The translations under genes were made by a program, and so were the position numbers. Of a stretch of DNA of 64,000 nt, positions 11,701 through 23,645 are shown one piece after another (positions within the stretch are counted from its first letter, which is position 1; each line of letters starts with the position of its first letter). Below the pieces are notes generated by a model. The model was not told the DNA's origin and ran no database searches. It saw only the letters and a list, made by a program, of their open reading frames with translations. This stretch comes from Rotaria sp. Silwood1 (lineage: Eukaryota > Rotifera > Eurotatoria > Philodinida > Philodinidae), in the NCBI GenBank assembly GCA_905250075.1, contig CAJNOP010000036.1, positions 128,618 to 192,617 on the forward strand. The letters run 5' to 3'.

Positions 11701-14218
11701 ATTGTTTATCATGGAATATTTCAATTTATGACTACAAAATAATTTCAATAAGATGGTTACTAACGCATAAAAAAGAGATGATTCACGAAAAAATATTGAG
11801 TAAAAGAAATATATAGGGAAATATGTGAAGAGAAGAGACATAAGTCAATACATTTTCTTTTTTAAAATAGTTCAATTAAAGAATAGGTTAAATGACATGA
11901 GTACAGACGCCTAAGGGTGAATCAATCATTTTATTCATACATGTTTACTTATTGACTAACAAATAAATATCGAAATATTTATATATTGCATTTTTTTTTT
12001 ATGAACAATTTTTTTTATAAATTAAAATAATAAAAAACAAATTTTTAATTTTCATATCTATTCTTATATAAAAATTGATTTTTGCTTTTCTTGTGAAAAT
12101 GTTTTTTCTTTGTTATATTGAATTCTTTCCCAACGAATAAAGGCAAACGTAGAAAATATATAATTGAAAGATGTTAGTTTGAAAAATCGATTTTTTTTAA
12201 TTAAAAATAAATCAAAAATTGATTACCGTTGATAACGATGAGAATAAAATAATGTCAATTAAATATTGTTCGTCTATATATTGTCTTTTATAAAATACAT
12301 CAATAGAATAAATGTAAAAGTGATTGTTTGGTAATCACTATGGAAGAACAAATGAATTCGATTGTCATGAAACAACGTTTTTTTTTTAAACATAACAATC
12401 AAACTAAAAGAACAAATATTATTTTGTTGTCTTTCTTTTACATGTCTATTATAAATTGGACATTTATTAAAAAGTAATAACAATTTCTCATCTTTTATCT
12501 ATAATTAATATTCAAGTATTCTCATTTGATTTTCGATCAAGTTTGTTAAAATAAATTTCTCATCATTGAAAAATTTTTCCTATGAACTACTATTGATTTT
12601 GAAATGAAGATAAATTATTTATTTTGATTTTATTTTAAATATTTCTATCATCATTTTGTCGTTGAAGTAATAAACGTTTCTCAGCATATATCACAAAATT
12701 CCTCGATTAAATCATGATAGGGTTGATTCGACGCTTCAAAGTTCGGGAGCGGGAAGGGAATAATGATAAACTCTATTGAAGATGTTGACAATTTTTATTG
12801 ACAGACTGGATTAACAGGAGTCATCATGGTAGGATCATCAAGTATTATAAGCTATTTTTAATAGGATTTATACCAATTTGGAAAGCTCGATCAGATCGGA
12901 AGAATTTATCTCAATGCAATATAAGAACATGAGATTGTTCATTTTTGAACGACGTTTTCAAAGAGCTGTTTAATGGATTATCTTTTCACTTTAAAGTTTA
13001 TTAATACAACAAAAAGCAAGAACATTGGTACAGATTAAATCTTCGATGGAATAAGGTAATATTAAATAAGAAGGACACAGGTGTCACTGTACCAACTGTA
13101 GTTTCACTTATTTCATTAGTGGAAAACAAAGAAAACAACAAACCATAGAGTAACTTCCTTTTCTTTTTATGTATTGAACAAGAAAATATCTGATTTCTTT
13201 GCTGTTCTCTTTCATATAATTTAATATGTAGATACTCGTTGCGTATCTACTTTTTCACATTTTAACTAGTCAAATACGAAAAATTTTCAATAACTGTCTC
13301 TTTGTCCCTTCACTTTCCTTGGTCGAACTTAACGTTCAATGGTCATTTGAATAATACGTCAGTATAAACCAAGGTGTAAGAGACATGATTATGAATGGTT
13401 GTATATAATGCGATGCGGTTAAAACTGGTCACTGTACACAGTGTAATATGTTTCAACGCAAATAATGTTAATATGGAATGTAAACGACTGTAATAGACAA
13501 TCGGGTTTTGTCATAAGTTAGCGTTAGATCGAATTACATTTATCAATCATATAACTTTTCCAATTTGAATCCAGTAACCAATGCAATAATAAATAGGATA
13601 TTAAATAAATAATTTTATTTTTTGTTTATTTAAATGAAATTGAATAGAACCTTTTTTTTCAAATAAAAAGATAAAATTGCGTGCATTTATGATTAGATGG
13701 AAAAAATGTTCTCTCTCATGGGTGAGAATAAGTATATGTTAATACAATAGTATACTGCATCGTATAGAGTCGTGTATGATTGTAATATCAACTGTATACG
13801 ATCATTTACTATTGTCGTAATGCTCGTTTCGGATGAAAGAGTGTTACTGTTCGAATATTGTTTATCTGATCAGTTAAAGTTTGTATCGAGAAGTTACAAT
13901 AAATAGTGACTTTCGTTGTCATCCTTTAAAATATAATAGTCAAAGTGCATGACCATATGAGAAAAAAATAATTTGATATGAACACAATCATTGATTTTAT
14001 GATTGAATCTAGGATAAATACGATTAAAAGTTTTTTCAACATGAAATATATATTCTGTATTAAAAAACAGCGGTTAGTAATATTCGAATTAATTGATTTG
14101 TTTCTAAAAGATTTATTTATTGAAATGAATTTTTTTGAAAAGTAAAGTTTGACAAAAAATTGCTGTAGTGGATTTATTTTTTGTTTGGAATTGATTATAT
14201 TTAAGAATAAAAAGGTAA
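8704..14218. other. 5.5-kb gene-free stretch with a diverged inverted repeat
   Basis: No gene is supported. The region is AT-rich with many homopolymers. A diverged inverted repeat of about 100 bp per arm lies at 10121-10230 and 10925-11025 and accounts for two short open frames there that translate to similar peptides. Nothing else could be assigned. Confidence 0.5.
10121..11025. repeat. Diverged inverted repeat pair (about 100-bp arms)
   Basis: The plus-strand segment 10121-10230 and the reverse complement of 10925-11025 share the ordered landmarks GAtGA.TCTAA.GATTTTCT, TT.CGAAAA.C and GAaAAGCTTTATT. By eye the arms look roughly 70% alike, about 700 bp apart. This could be the ends of an old foldback or terminal-inverted-repeat element, but no target-site duplication was found. 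Confidence 0.4.
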
Positions 14219-16000
14219 TTATTGTACATCTGTTGATTGTTTTTTTGCAACAATTCTAACACCTCCAACATTCTTTCCCATAAAAAGTTTTGCAACAGAT
14301 GCATAAAAATATTCTAAGCGATTATAAATATCTTCTCCATGAATTTTTAATAAATCATCTTTATTTTGACGAAATTTTTCTAATCTTTCACTAGTAAATA
14401 TTCTCCAATCATCACTTAAATCAACAACTTTAATTATTTGAAAATTTTCTTGAATTAATACTGATTTATATTCATCAATTGTTGGTAAATATTTGCAATA
14501 AAGATCATGTTCTAAAATAATTGATTCATCATAAGTTACATTTCCGATACGAATAAAATCTTCGCAATAAAAAAATCCATTTTGTTTAAGTAAACGATAT
14601 GATTGATTAATTAAACGAATTCTTTCATGTTGAGTAAAATGTAAAATTGTTATCCAACTAACAATAGCATAATAAAAATTTTCTTGTAAATGTTCAGCAA
14701 CATTTAAAAAATTTCCAGCTATATGATGTATTAAATTATTTAAGTGACATCTTTCAGTTAATTCACTTGCTGCTTGTGAAAGATCATTTTGTAATTCAAC
14801 AGCTAAAACTTTTAAATGATATTTTCCAGCTAAATATCTTGCACAACCAGCTAAATTCGATCCAATTTGAATAATCCAATTTGAATTTTGATCATGTTGA
14901 TTAAGTTGAAGTTCATTAACAGCTAAATCTAAAACTTCTGTACCATAATAATGATTTTGATCAAATGGAAGTAAATCAGTATAAGAAATAGGTCCTTTTG
15001 ATAATCCAACAACACGTAAATTATTTCGTAATGTTATTAATAATTCTGGTTTATTATAAAGACGCATTGATTTAATATCAACTGTTAATTTGGCAAAACT
15101 TGTATCAATAAATTTAATTGGATCAATTATTATATTTTCATTATTTAATAGATGAGCAGTTTTAAGTGCATCAATTGTAGTTTCAATAGTTGATTCTGAT
15201 ATTGTATTTGATGGAATAATAACAGCTTTATTAAACCAAGCTTGAGCATCTTCTTCATTTAAACCATAATTTATTGAAATTCTTTTTATTGAATTAATTG
15301 AATTTGTTCGAAATAATGAACAAGCTTTTTCTAAAGCCATAAACATTTTTTCAATATTTTGTAAATGTTTACTAATAAAATTTGTTGTTGAAGCAATCAT
15401 AAAACAAGGCCACGGTGTTATAATTTGTCCAATTCGACGAATTTCTCCTTTATCATAATATGGTTTTTGCATAAAATATTCCCAAATAAAAGCTGCTGTT
15501 GTATTATCATTAACTGATTTTCTTAAATTATCAAAATTATTATTTATAATAAATTGTATATCGGACTGTTTCCAACCATATTGATTAGCAAGAACACAAC
15601 TCATTAAATGCGAACCACTTTGATATCTACTTATACCAAATTTTTCACCTTTTAAATCTTCAATTGAATTATAAATTGAGTTAGCACCTGTACTAACAGA
15701 CCATACTAATGGAGATTGAACATATGTACCAAGAAGACGAATATCAGAACCATTCGCAATATCATTAATTAAACCTTCAGTTAATGCAACAATAACATCA
15801 ACTTCATTTGATTTTAATTTATTAATCATAGAACCTGTACCTTCTTTTACTGAATACCATTCAATATTAATACCTTGATTTTTAAATAAATTTTCCTCTA
15901 ATCCAATTTTCCATGGCTCATTAAAATGTTCAGGTACACCAGCTACTCGAATAGTAGGAAGATTATTATTATCAATGTCATTCAACTTGTTAACTTCCAT
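14219..16000 (-). CDS. PBP2 (Ca3427/NMT1-like) domain fused to a class I SAM methyltransferase-like domain
   Basis: A single exon of 593 residues. Residues of about 15-310 form a type 2 periplasmic-binding-protein fold of the NMT1/THI5/Ca3427 kind. It opens with IRVAGVPEHFNEPWKIGLEE, then EWYSVKEGTGSMINKLKS and a second strand with DVIVALTEGL. There is no signal peptide, so it acts in the cytosol rather than as a transporter subunit. Residues of about 345-585 resemble the phosphoethanolamine/cyclopropane-type methyltransferases: a glycine loop with IGSNLAGCARYLA, an acidic strand end VLAVELQ, and a post-I motif around IVSWITILHF. The loop is degenerate (IGSN.AG rather than GSGxGG), so catalysis is not assured. 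Such PBP2 proteins are best known from yeasts and bacteria. The fusion and the absence of introns suggest acquisition by transfer. Domain calls are from memory of the families. Confidence 0.75.
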   Translation of the reverse strand: MEVNKLNDIDNNNLPTIRVAGVPEHFNEPWKIGLEENLFKNQGINIEWYSVKEGTGSMINKLKSNEVDVIVALTEGLINDIANGSDIRLLGTYVQSPLVWSVSTGANSIYNSIEDLKGEKFGISRYQSGSHLMSCVLANQYGWKQSDIQFIINNNFDNLRKSVNDNTTAAFIWEYFMQKPYYDKGEIRRIGQIITPWPCFMIASTTNFISKHLQNIEKMFMALEKACSLFRTNSINSIKRISINYGLNEEDAQAWFNKAVIIPSNTISESTIETTIDALKTAHLLNNENIIIDPIKFIDTSFAKLTVDIKSMRLYNKPELLITLRNNLRVVGLSKGPISYTDLLPFDQNHYYGTEVLDLAVNELQLNQHDQNSNWIIQIGSNLAGCARYLAGKYHLKVLAVELQNDLSQAASELTERCHLNNLIHHIAGNFLNVAEHLQENFYYAIVSWITILHFTQHERIRLINQSYRLLKQNGFFYCEDFIRIGNVTYDESIILEHDLYCKYLPTIDEYKSVLIQENFQIIKVVDLSDDWRIFTSERLEKFRQNKDDLLKIHGEDIYNRLEYFYASVAKLFMGKNVGGVRIVAKKQSTDVQ

Positions 16001-18562
16001 GATAAGTAAACAACGTCTAGATATATTTTATCAATACAGTTAATGAATGCTTTTTTTTTCTCTTTCTAATCGAGTATATGATGTTACGCTTCAATGATTA
16101 ATATTCTGTAGTCCATAGATATATTTCCTATTGATACAAACATCATATGACATTTGCATATTCATATTCAACCAATTATTTACAAAATAGATTCTTTTAT
16201 CATTATATTTATATCATTTTATTATTGATGATATTCTAATAATAGATATTTTATTGAGTCATTTATACAATAAAATGATCTTTTCAAATCATTAAATTAA
16301 TTATAAATTACATTTCGATCAATATATGTTAAAATGATATTCTATGTAGTGTTTTTCGTTTTCTTTTAAATTAAAAAATATTCACTTAATTGATTCGAAT
16401 GAAGCTTTTTTTTATCTTTTATAATGTTGTCGTTTATTATGTTGTATCTAGAATTAAGGTCTATCGCAACTTACAATATTATATTGAACATATTATGCTT
16501 ATTAATAATACTAAAAAAAGATATTCTACAGATATTGAATAAAGAATGTATGCACACAATTACAAATATCGTTATTAGAATATTTAAAAAAAAAATCTCA
16601 TGAACGTATTAACAATTAATGTATGATTTAAGTACAGATTTCTTCTGTCGTGATATTTTTTTTAAATACATTCAATCCATAACATTCATTATTATCCTAA
16701 TAGAATATAAGATCAAATTTGGTTGCTTATTTACTATATGGATAATAAATTTGATAAGCAAATAAATTATTTGAATCTCTAAAAATATGTGATAAATGTA
16801 CAATAGTCAAAGTTTGTAAGTTTTATACTTTGGTCTTTCATGCGAGTACACGAACAAGCTTTTATTTTAAAAAATCTCAAATACAATAAATCCGTCTTGT
16901 TTGCTAACATACAAATATAGTACTGTTGAATTGAATTCTTCTTAAGTTCATTTATTAAAGAGAGCAGTGGGTTTTTTCCACTAATTCTTCAAAATGCATC
17001 CTTCGCTATTGCACAATCTATTCAATTTTAGTTCGAACAACAACTAAGAAGCTCATGCTTTCATCACTCGAAAGATGCTGTCAAAACTTTGCATTATTCG
17101 GCTATCACACAGCAAAGTATTTGTCCACTTTCTCTAGTAAAATATCAGAGTACTCCCCGATGATTCTGCGAAGGCTTTCGATGAAGTTCATAAGAGATTA
17201 CAGCAATACATTCACCGTTTTGTTTTCTGCCTATAAAAATATGTAAGACAGTGAAGATTTAAAAAGAAACAGTTGCTTTGTTTTAGATTAATGTCTTTTC
17301 TAAGTGATAAATATCATTAATATTTCTGTACGAGCTCCTTCGGTATCAACTCATTGTTTGAATGTGAGTTAACTTTTGAGTCAAGCAACTCGTCTACTGA
17401 GATGATGTTGATTGAGCAATAGAGATAGGAAAGTCTTTGAAAGAATGACAAACTTTTTAGTATAAAATGATTTCGATTGATAAAACCAAAAACAAAGCTG
17501 AACTATAGTGAAAAACGAATACAAGGATCGATTCTAGTTTTTATTATTTTCCAGAAAGTTTCTTCAAATTCTATAATAACTCCCTTCGGAATACATGTCG
17601 TAATTCACTAGAAACTCTTCAGGAATTTTTTCGAGGAAATTGGACTGGAAAAAAGTTTCAAATTATATCAAATGAGCTTATGTATATGTTGCAGTAAAAA
17701 TTATGATCTCTCCTGTAGTACATACAATTCTGTTCACATTTCGTCAAATAAAGAGATAATGAATCAAGATTTCATAAGTTAACATTATTTTAGATAATAT
17801 ATGCCATCATATTAAAACACATGCATTTCAGATTTCCAAAATTTTGATTTTTTTTCGAAAAAAATTCCTTTTTCAAAGACTCCATGAAAGTTTAAATGAT
17901 TTAATCAATTTGGCTATTTTTACTGTTATATACATATTGTTTTGTTACGTTCTATTACCAATAGTATAATCCTATATTCTCACTAAAAATTTTAGCAAAA
18001 CTACAAACAAAAAACGAAAAGGTATTAGCACATCCTTCGTCTCCAATAAGAAACTTAAGAATGATCGAGGTGGAAATTTGTCACAACAACTAAGAACGAA
18101 TCAACTATGTGTGATTGATGATAACTAAACAATAGAATTTGGAACCAATGGTGAACTCGGCACGGCTTGTCACCCATTTACTATTCATCAAAATTGTAGA
18201 ACTACCACCCCACATAAACCAATGCCGATGATGTTGGATTATATGTTGCAAAAAGATGATCTGTGAAAGATTTTTCATCATTAAACCTTCTATAATTGAT
18301 ACATAGATTTCATCATCAAACTAAATTTTTTTTCAAAATCGATCAAACGAGAGACTTACGATCTGTCTGTCAACATGCATGTTTGATTGAATATTCTTGG
18401 CTTCCATATTTGGAAATCCACCCAGGTATTGATGGTTGACATTGTGTTCTTTTTTCAGGACAAAAAGAGCAAGATTATTTTGGTCAAGTCGTCAATGAAT
18501 CATTACGATTGTTAAAGGATTCGGTTGACAAGGGAAGTACCCGAAGTGTTCGCTCAACTGAC
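16001..18562. other. Gene-free stretch
   Basis: No gene is supported. AT-rich DNA forms the upstream flank of the PBP2-methyltransferase gene. The part near 18050-18490 is less AT-rich and has coding-looking fragments broken by stops, possibly a decayed mobile or foreign gene, but nothing could be identified. Confidence 0.45.
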
Positions 18563-18909
18563 AGCTCATCTTCTGCTCACAAGTAGATCTCAATGTCACT
18601 AGCAAAAGCCTGAAAGGACTCGTGCCTATTGGCTGCCGAAGCCCACTTATAACCATTTCACTGAATTTTCGGTTTGATGCAAGACATTCATGGAAAAATT
18701 GAACGATGTTATTTTTACCTGAAATTTCTCTCATAAAGTGGTAAAATTTTTAGGTCACAATAACATCGTTTAATTTTTCCATAAATGCCTTGCATTAAAT
18801 CGAAAATCCAGTGAAATGGTCATGAGTAGGCTTCAGCAGCCAATAGACACGAATCCTTTCAAGCTTTGGCTATCGATAGTGAGGTCTATTTGTGAGCAGA
18901 ACATGAGCT
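18563..18909. repeat. Foldback inverted repeat, 158-bp arms with 31-bp loop
   Basis: Left arm 18563-18720 and right arm 18752-18909 are imperfect reverse complements of equal length around a 31-bp spacer. Shared blocks include AAC(G)ATGTTATT, GGAAAAATT, CGAAAAT(T/C)CAGTGAAATGG in opposite orientation, and TATTGGCTGC. It could be a foldback/MITE-type element or a source of long hairpin RNA. No clear target-site duplication was seen. The short minus-strand open frame across it is a shadow of the repeat. Confidence 0.75.
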
Positions 18910-19191
18910 CTATGTTGCGAAAACATTTTGCATACTTTTCTTATTAATATATGTTTGTTTCCGAGCATTTATATTTGAGTAGATTAATATGAAATTGTTT
19001 AGCTTGTTTATTTTCATGTTCTTCTAACGATAAATATTCTCTGTTAGATGACTTTATATATCAAGATAATCATTTATTCATTTTACTGATGATCTTTTTT
19101 GATAAAATAAATTTTTGACATTGAAAAAATAAAAATTTAACGAAAGAATTTCCTGAATGAAAATGAAAACAATTCATGAAAAAGAATAATA

Positions 19192-20357
19192 TTAGAAATG
19201 AACAACTTGTTGATCTTCTTGTTGAAGTTTTTGATAAGCTATATCAAATATTGGTTCATCAATTAATCCATTTCTATGATAATGTGTGCGAGTACTTATA
19301 TATGGTACAACTTGTTCATAAGCATCTCGCAATTCTTTCATCGCTTTTTTCCTTTGTTCTACTATATTTTTATCATGTTTTTTATTTGCCCATTCATAAG
19401 TTATGCGAAGATAGTTTAGTGCAGCTTGTCGATGATTTTCTGTAGCTTTTTTATTTCCATAAAAATCTTCACGAAATGCAGCTAACATAATATTATCATG
19501 TTCTGTTGGTGGTATGTACTTAAAATCTGGTTTATCACCATTTAATCGTTTTGGTATATTTGATGGGTCAATATATGTAGTTAAATCATCAAGATTACTA
19601 ATAAAATGAAATTTACTTTCAACAACTGGATCTAACCATCGTCTAATAATATACCAACAACTATTGAATAGCCAAGGAGCATTTACAATAAGTGCAAGAC
19701 CAAGTGATTCCGGATAATAATTCTGTAGCAGATGTAAAAGAAAATGTGTATGTTGATAATCCATATTTTTCAGTGAAAAACCAGCCATATCAAAAATAAC
19801 TGTTACAGACTCAACTGGACTATGTAATAATTTTCGTCCTATTTCCATGGAAAGTACAGTTAATTTTTCTGTTGCTTCTGCTGGAAATTGACCTTTTATA
19901 TGATCTTTTACCGAAACGTAATTTATTGGACGGCCAGACCGATCATAACCAATATAGAATGTTTTACCTGTTAGAATTTCTTCATTAGAAAGTTCTGATT
20001 CTCCTTTAGCAACAAGTTGATTAACACCCCATTGAAATCTCCATTTTAATGTATCCATAAGTTGTTCTAAAGCAAGATTAACATTCCATTTTCTTGCTCG
20101 AAGCCATCTTAGTAAAACAACATCTGGATTATCATAAGTAAATGCATAAAATAATTCTTTTCCATAATTTGAATCATAAAAGTTTTCTAATAAGATTTTA
20201 TTTTCACTCGTTATTTTATCAATAACAGATATCCAAAAACTTTTTAGATTTGCTTCTTGCTCTTTATTAAGATTATCTAAATTAATAATTATTTATTTAA
20301 CTAACTAATTGATTAATTAAATTGCTTACTTATATGTCCTGGATCGTTGGCATTCAT
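19192..20357 (-). CDS. Sec14-like CRAL-TRIO lipid-transfer protein (fungal CSR1/SFH2 type)
   Basis: Two exons on the minus strand: a 28-nt first exon at 20330-20357 (MNANDPGHI plus one base, donor A/GTAAGC) and a main exon 19192-20276, separated by a 53-bp intron in phase 1, giving 370 residues. Residues of about 45-85 are the CRAL-TRIO N-lobe (VVLLRWLRARKWNVNLALEQ). Residues of about 112-265 are the lipid-binding lobe: FYIGYDRSGRPINYV, VTVIFDMAGFSLKNMDYQ, NYYPESLGLALIVNAPWLFN and IIRRWLDPVVESKFHFI. A basic helical tail follows. The wording of these motifs is that of fungal CSR1/SFH-type phosphatidylinositol transfer proteins rather than animal SEC14L or alpha-tocopherol-transfer proteins. 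The likely role is cytosolic phospholipid or sterol transfer. The family is secure; fungal origin is inference. Confidence 0.82.
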
Positions 20358-21926
20358 TCTTTTATATTTAACATTTTGTTATCTTAAAGTAAAAATAACA
20401 AATATTTACTCGATTTTAATCAATTTAACAATCATTTTTATCTTTTCATTCGATTTATATTTTAATATATAAATTTGAAAACAAAATTTTTTTTTCTTTT
20501 CATTCGATTCCTGTAAATAGTTGTAAACGAATGAAAAAAAAAGTGACTTATCTTGATATACAGAGAGAAAATCGACGTATTATGAAAAGTTTTACCTCTA
20601 TACACGTGATTAGCCCTATTGATCGATAGCAAATAAGGTTATATCCTTGGAGAGAAAAAAACAGTTTTTTCTTTTTCTTTTTTTCGTTCGTCTGACTATA
20701 AATAAATATTAATGATAACTGGATAATCGATATTAATATGTTCGGTTTAATATTCGTATCATCCTTATTCGTAATAAAGAAAACTGTTTTTTTTTTTCTT
20801 CACCATCTATTTTTATTCTATTTTTTTGAGTGACATAAAATAAAAGGGTATTTTATACGAAGTCAATGAAGAAATATATATGATTGTTAAGTTATGTATT
20901 GATACATGAGAAATTAATTTGAAAAAATGTTTCATGGTTGAAAATAAATCACAATTGAATCAATAAGAAAATTGTTAAACAAATATTTTAATAAAAAAAT
21001 TCAAGAATTTTCTTTCAATAATTTCACGTAATTAAAATTTATTTTATTCTCAATATTATTTAATGGTTTCGTTTTCTAATTTAACATTTAGTTATCAATT
21101 TAAATTTTGTTCAGATTTTTTTAAATGTTTTTCAAAAATATACCTTATTTATATCTTTTGAAAAAGTTTCTATTTGTTTATTGTTATTAAATATAGATAT
21201 TCTACAAAAATAATTCTACTATATTAATATAAATGATTTAATTTTGTGCCTCTTGGGTACTTTCATTAAGTATAAATATTGAAAAATTCCTGAGAAAAAT
21301 AAATAAAATTAATTCAGAAGTCTATATTAATTAGAATTTCATTCATTATCGGATTTAATATAATTAATAAATTTTTTTAAAATTTTATCATAGAGATGAA
21401 CATTCTTTAGAATTATTTTATTTGTTTCACAGATAAATCGATCAAAAATAGAAGTTCGAATGGTTTATCTTTCGTGTACCAACATCTTAAACAAGGCTTA
21501 AGTATTTTCAAACTTCTTAACTTTAGAATGATTTTCGCTAAAACCAAATAATATCGATATTCAGTTTTTTCAATCACATGGAAGATACTTCGACGCATAG
21601 ATCGATGTTTGAAACCTTTACAATATTAATATCAATCAGATAACAAAAATGATGAGTTAGTTGAATATGAACAATGCGTCATTTTTTGCGATAATACTAT
21701 AAAACAAAAGACTGATATAGATGAATGAATATTATTTTCAAGGTTTCGATTTTGTTTTCATAATAAATATGAATAATTAAAAATATCTATTTTAAATATG
21801 AATTTATAAAGATCTTTATTGCAGTGGTAAAATGATTCTATTTAAAAGGTTGAATTGAATTTAGTTTTTCATTTTGAAAAATAAATTAATCAAACAAACA
21901 TTCTTTCAATACGTTGAGTTTTGTCT
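20358..21926. other. Gene-free AT-rich stretch
   Basis: Upstream flank of the Sec14-like gene. It consists of very AT-rich DNA with poly-A/T runs. No gene, RNA or repeat could be supported before the inverted-repeat element at 21929. Confidence 0.5.
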
Positions 21927-22567
21927 ACCCAGGCAGACAAACGTTAAAAAATAATGCGTTTAAACACGTTTAGATTCCGTAATAACAGCGTTTAAACGAA
22001 GTAGTATCGTTGAAACGGCATTATTATGCCATTTTCAAAAGCGTTAAAACACGTAACCCATCTACAACGTGTCAAAACCTGTCATTTTTTTCAAAATTTA
22101 CGCGTTTTTCTGTTGTTGTCGCTATTCCTTTTACGAGTTTAAACGCGTGCACAAGCCTAAAAATATTTTGATACGAGTCTATGTTAAATACAACTTGACT
22201 TATTTTTTTTTCCTTTGAAACTAGGTTACTACTTGCATCTTCTGTACACTATAATTCACTTACTAAACAAAACTAAGCTTTTTTATGTTAGTATATTGTC
22301 TCATGAAAGTTAAAACATAAATAGGCAAATTTTAAGATAGGATGTTTCGTATCTATGAAGTATGCAACTAGGTATTGATATTTGAACTGATGTCCGACTT
22401 GATGAGAACCTATTTATAAACTTTAACATGGAAAAAATATTTAAAACATACTTTTATAAGTTTTATTTTCCTCACAAATGATAGATTCCATTTCATAGAG
22501 TCTTCATTGATTTTTATTAAATCTAATTCATGGTATAGTGTTTTTTCAAATTTATGTTCGAGTCTTA

Positions 22568-22704
22568 GGCCCCGAACAGACCGACTAATTCAAAGTGAAT
22601 TAAAACGGAATTAACGAATAAATCGTCTCAAAAAGACGATTTAAATCGATATAGACCAATCACGTTGCTTAATTTGTTTTATTTTTTTCAGTCTGTTCGG
22701 GGCC
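22568..22704. mobile_element. Tourist/PIF-Harbinger-like MITE (137 bp), nested
   Basis: Terminal inverted repeats GGCCCCGAACAGACYGA are flanked by TTA on both sides (22565-22567 and 22705-22707). TTA duplication with GGCC-starting ends is the hallmark of Tourist-like MITEs mobilised by PIF/Harbinger transposases. The interior has its own hairpin (AATCGTCT/AGACGATT around 22620-22647). It lies inside the larger TA-flanked element. Confidence 0.75.
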
Positions 22705-23263
22705 TTATTTGCGTAATCTTTAATCTTATTGTTAAATGACCTTTTATATATTGATCATTATCAGAAAGAAATCTTTTCTTTTAAAATGCACTTCTATTTC
22801 TGTACGTAAACAATAACTAATAAACAGGCTAGACATTAAAGTTAAGGACATACCTTTATATCCTTTATGGCTGATCATACTATGACAATATCTATTAATT
22901 TTTTGTATTAGTTAATACTAACAACCAATCATTTGATGTTCATCATTTTTTTCGCGAAACGCTACCTATAGTATTACTAGGAAACATGTAAAAAAATTTT
23001 TTTTGTTCAGACAAAACAGGAGACATTATCAAACAGATAAGTAGGAAAGGTATTTAAGAAAACGTGTTCAAACGCGTTTATTTGCCTGGTCTCTGCAGAG
23101 GGTCCACCACACCAGAGGTGCAGAATCTTCCAAAAATCCAAAAATTTCCCCCCCACGCAAAAAAGTTTTTTGAAAAATTTCCCCACTGTATTTTTTTTGG
23201 CCAGCGGGTTTTTCCAAAATTTCCCTATCATTTGAGTTTTTCAAAAAATCCCCCCCCCCCCCC

Positions 23264-23363
23264 NNNNNNNNNNNNNNNNNNNNNNNNNNNNNNNNNNNNN
23301 NNNNNNNNNNNNNNNNNNNNNNNNNNNNNNNNNNNNNNNNNNNNNNNNNNNNNNNNNNNNNNN
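23264..23363. other. Assembly gap (100 N)
   Basis: Exactly 100 ambiguous bases, the usual placeholder for a gap of unknown size. It is preceded by a run of about 14 C and by poly-C/poly-T rich sequence (23100-23263) unlike anything else in the window. That may be a low-quality contig end. Confidence 0.95.
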
Positions 23364-23645
23364 GATCACGACGTGTTGAGTTGTCTCTCTACCTTATAGT
23401 ATCTGTTTTATTCAAAATATAAAACATGTAAAAACGCGTTTAAAATGTGAAACGAAAACATTTTCGTAAAAACCGCACATTTAAACGCGTTATGAACGCA
23501 TAGTACTATCTAACACCATAAAAACGTCGTTCGAAATAGCACAGCGTTACTAACGCGTTTCAATGTGCGATTTTAGCGAATTGGAACGCCTTTGTTTTTG
23601 GGACCGTTTTTACGCGTTTTTTTACTAGATTTGTCTGACTGGGTA

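Larger units (their letters stand above)
21929..23643. mobile_element. 1.7-kb terminal-inverted-repeat element with TA target site (Tc1/mariner-like, nonautonomous)
   Basis: The left end reads CCCAGGCAGACAAACG and the right end, inverted, CCCAGTCAGACAAATC, each flanked by TA (21927-21928 and 23644-23645). This is the duplication expected of IS630/Tc1/mariner-type insertion. Both halves are studded with an AACGCGTTT-type motif in an otherwise AT-rich region, mostly near the ends (as at 22133-22150, 23430-23440 and 23550-23620). No transposase is visible. The unit is interrupted by a nested MITE (22568-22704) and by a 100-N assembly gap, so its true length is unknown. Confidence 0.65.

Noticed and set aside
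18050..18490. Less AT-rich stretch with coding-like fragments broken by stops
   Set aside because: Fragments such as IEFGTNGELGTACHPFTIH could be a decayed gene, but no family was identified and several stops intervene.
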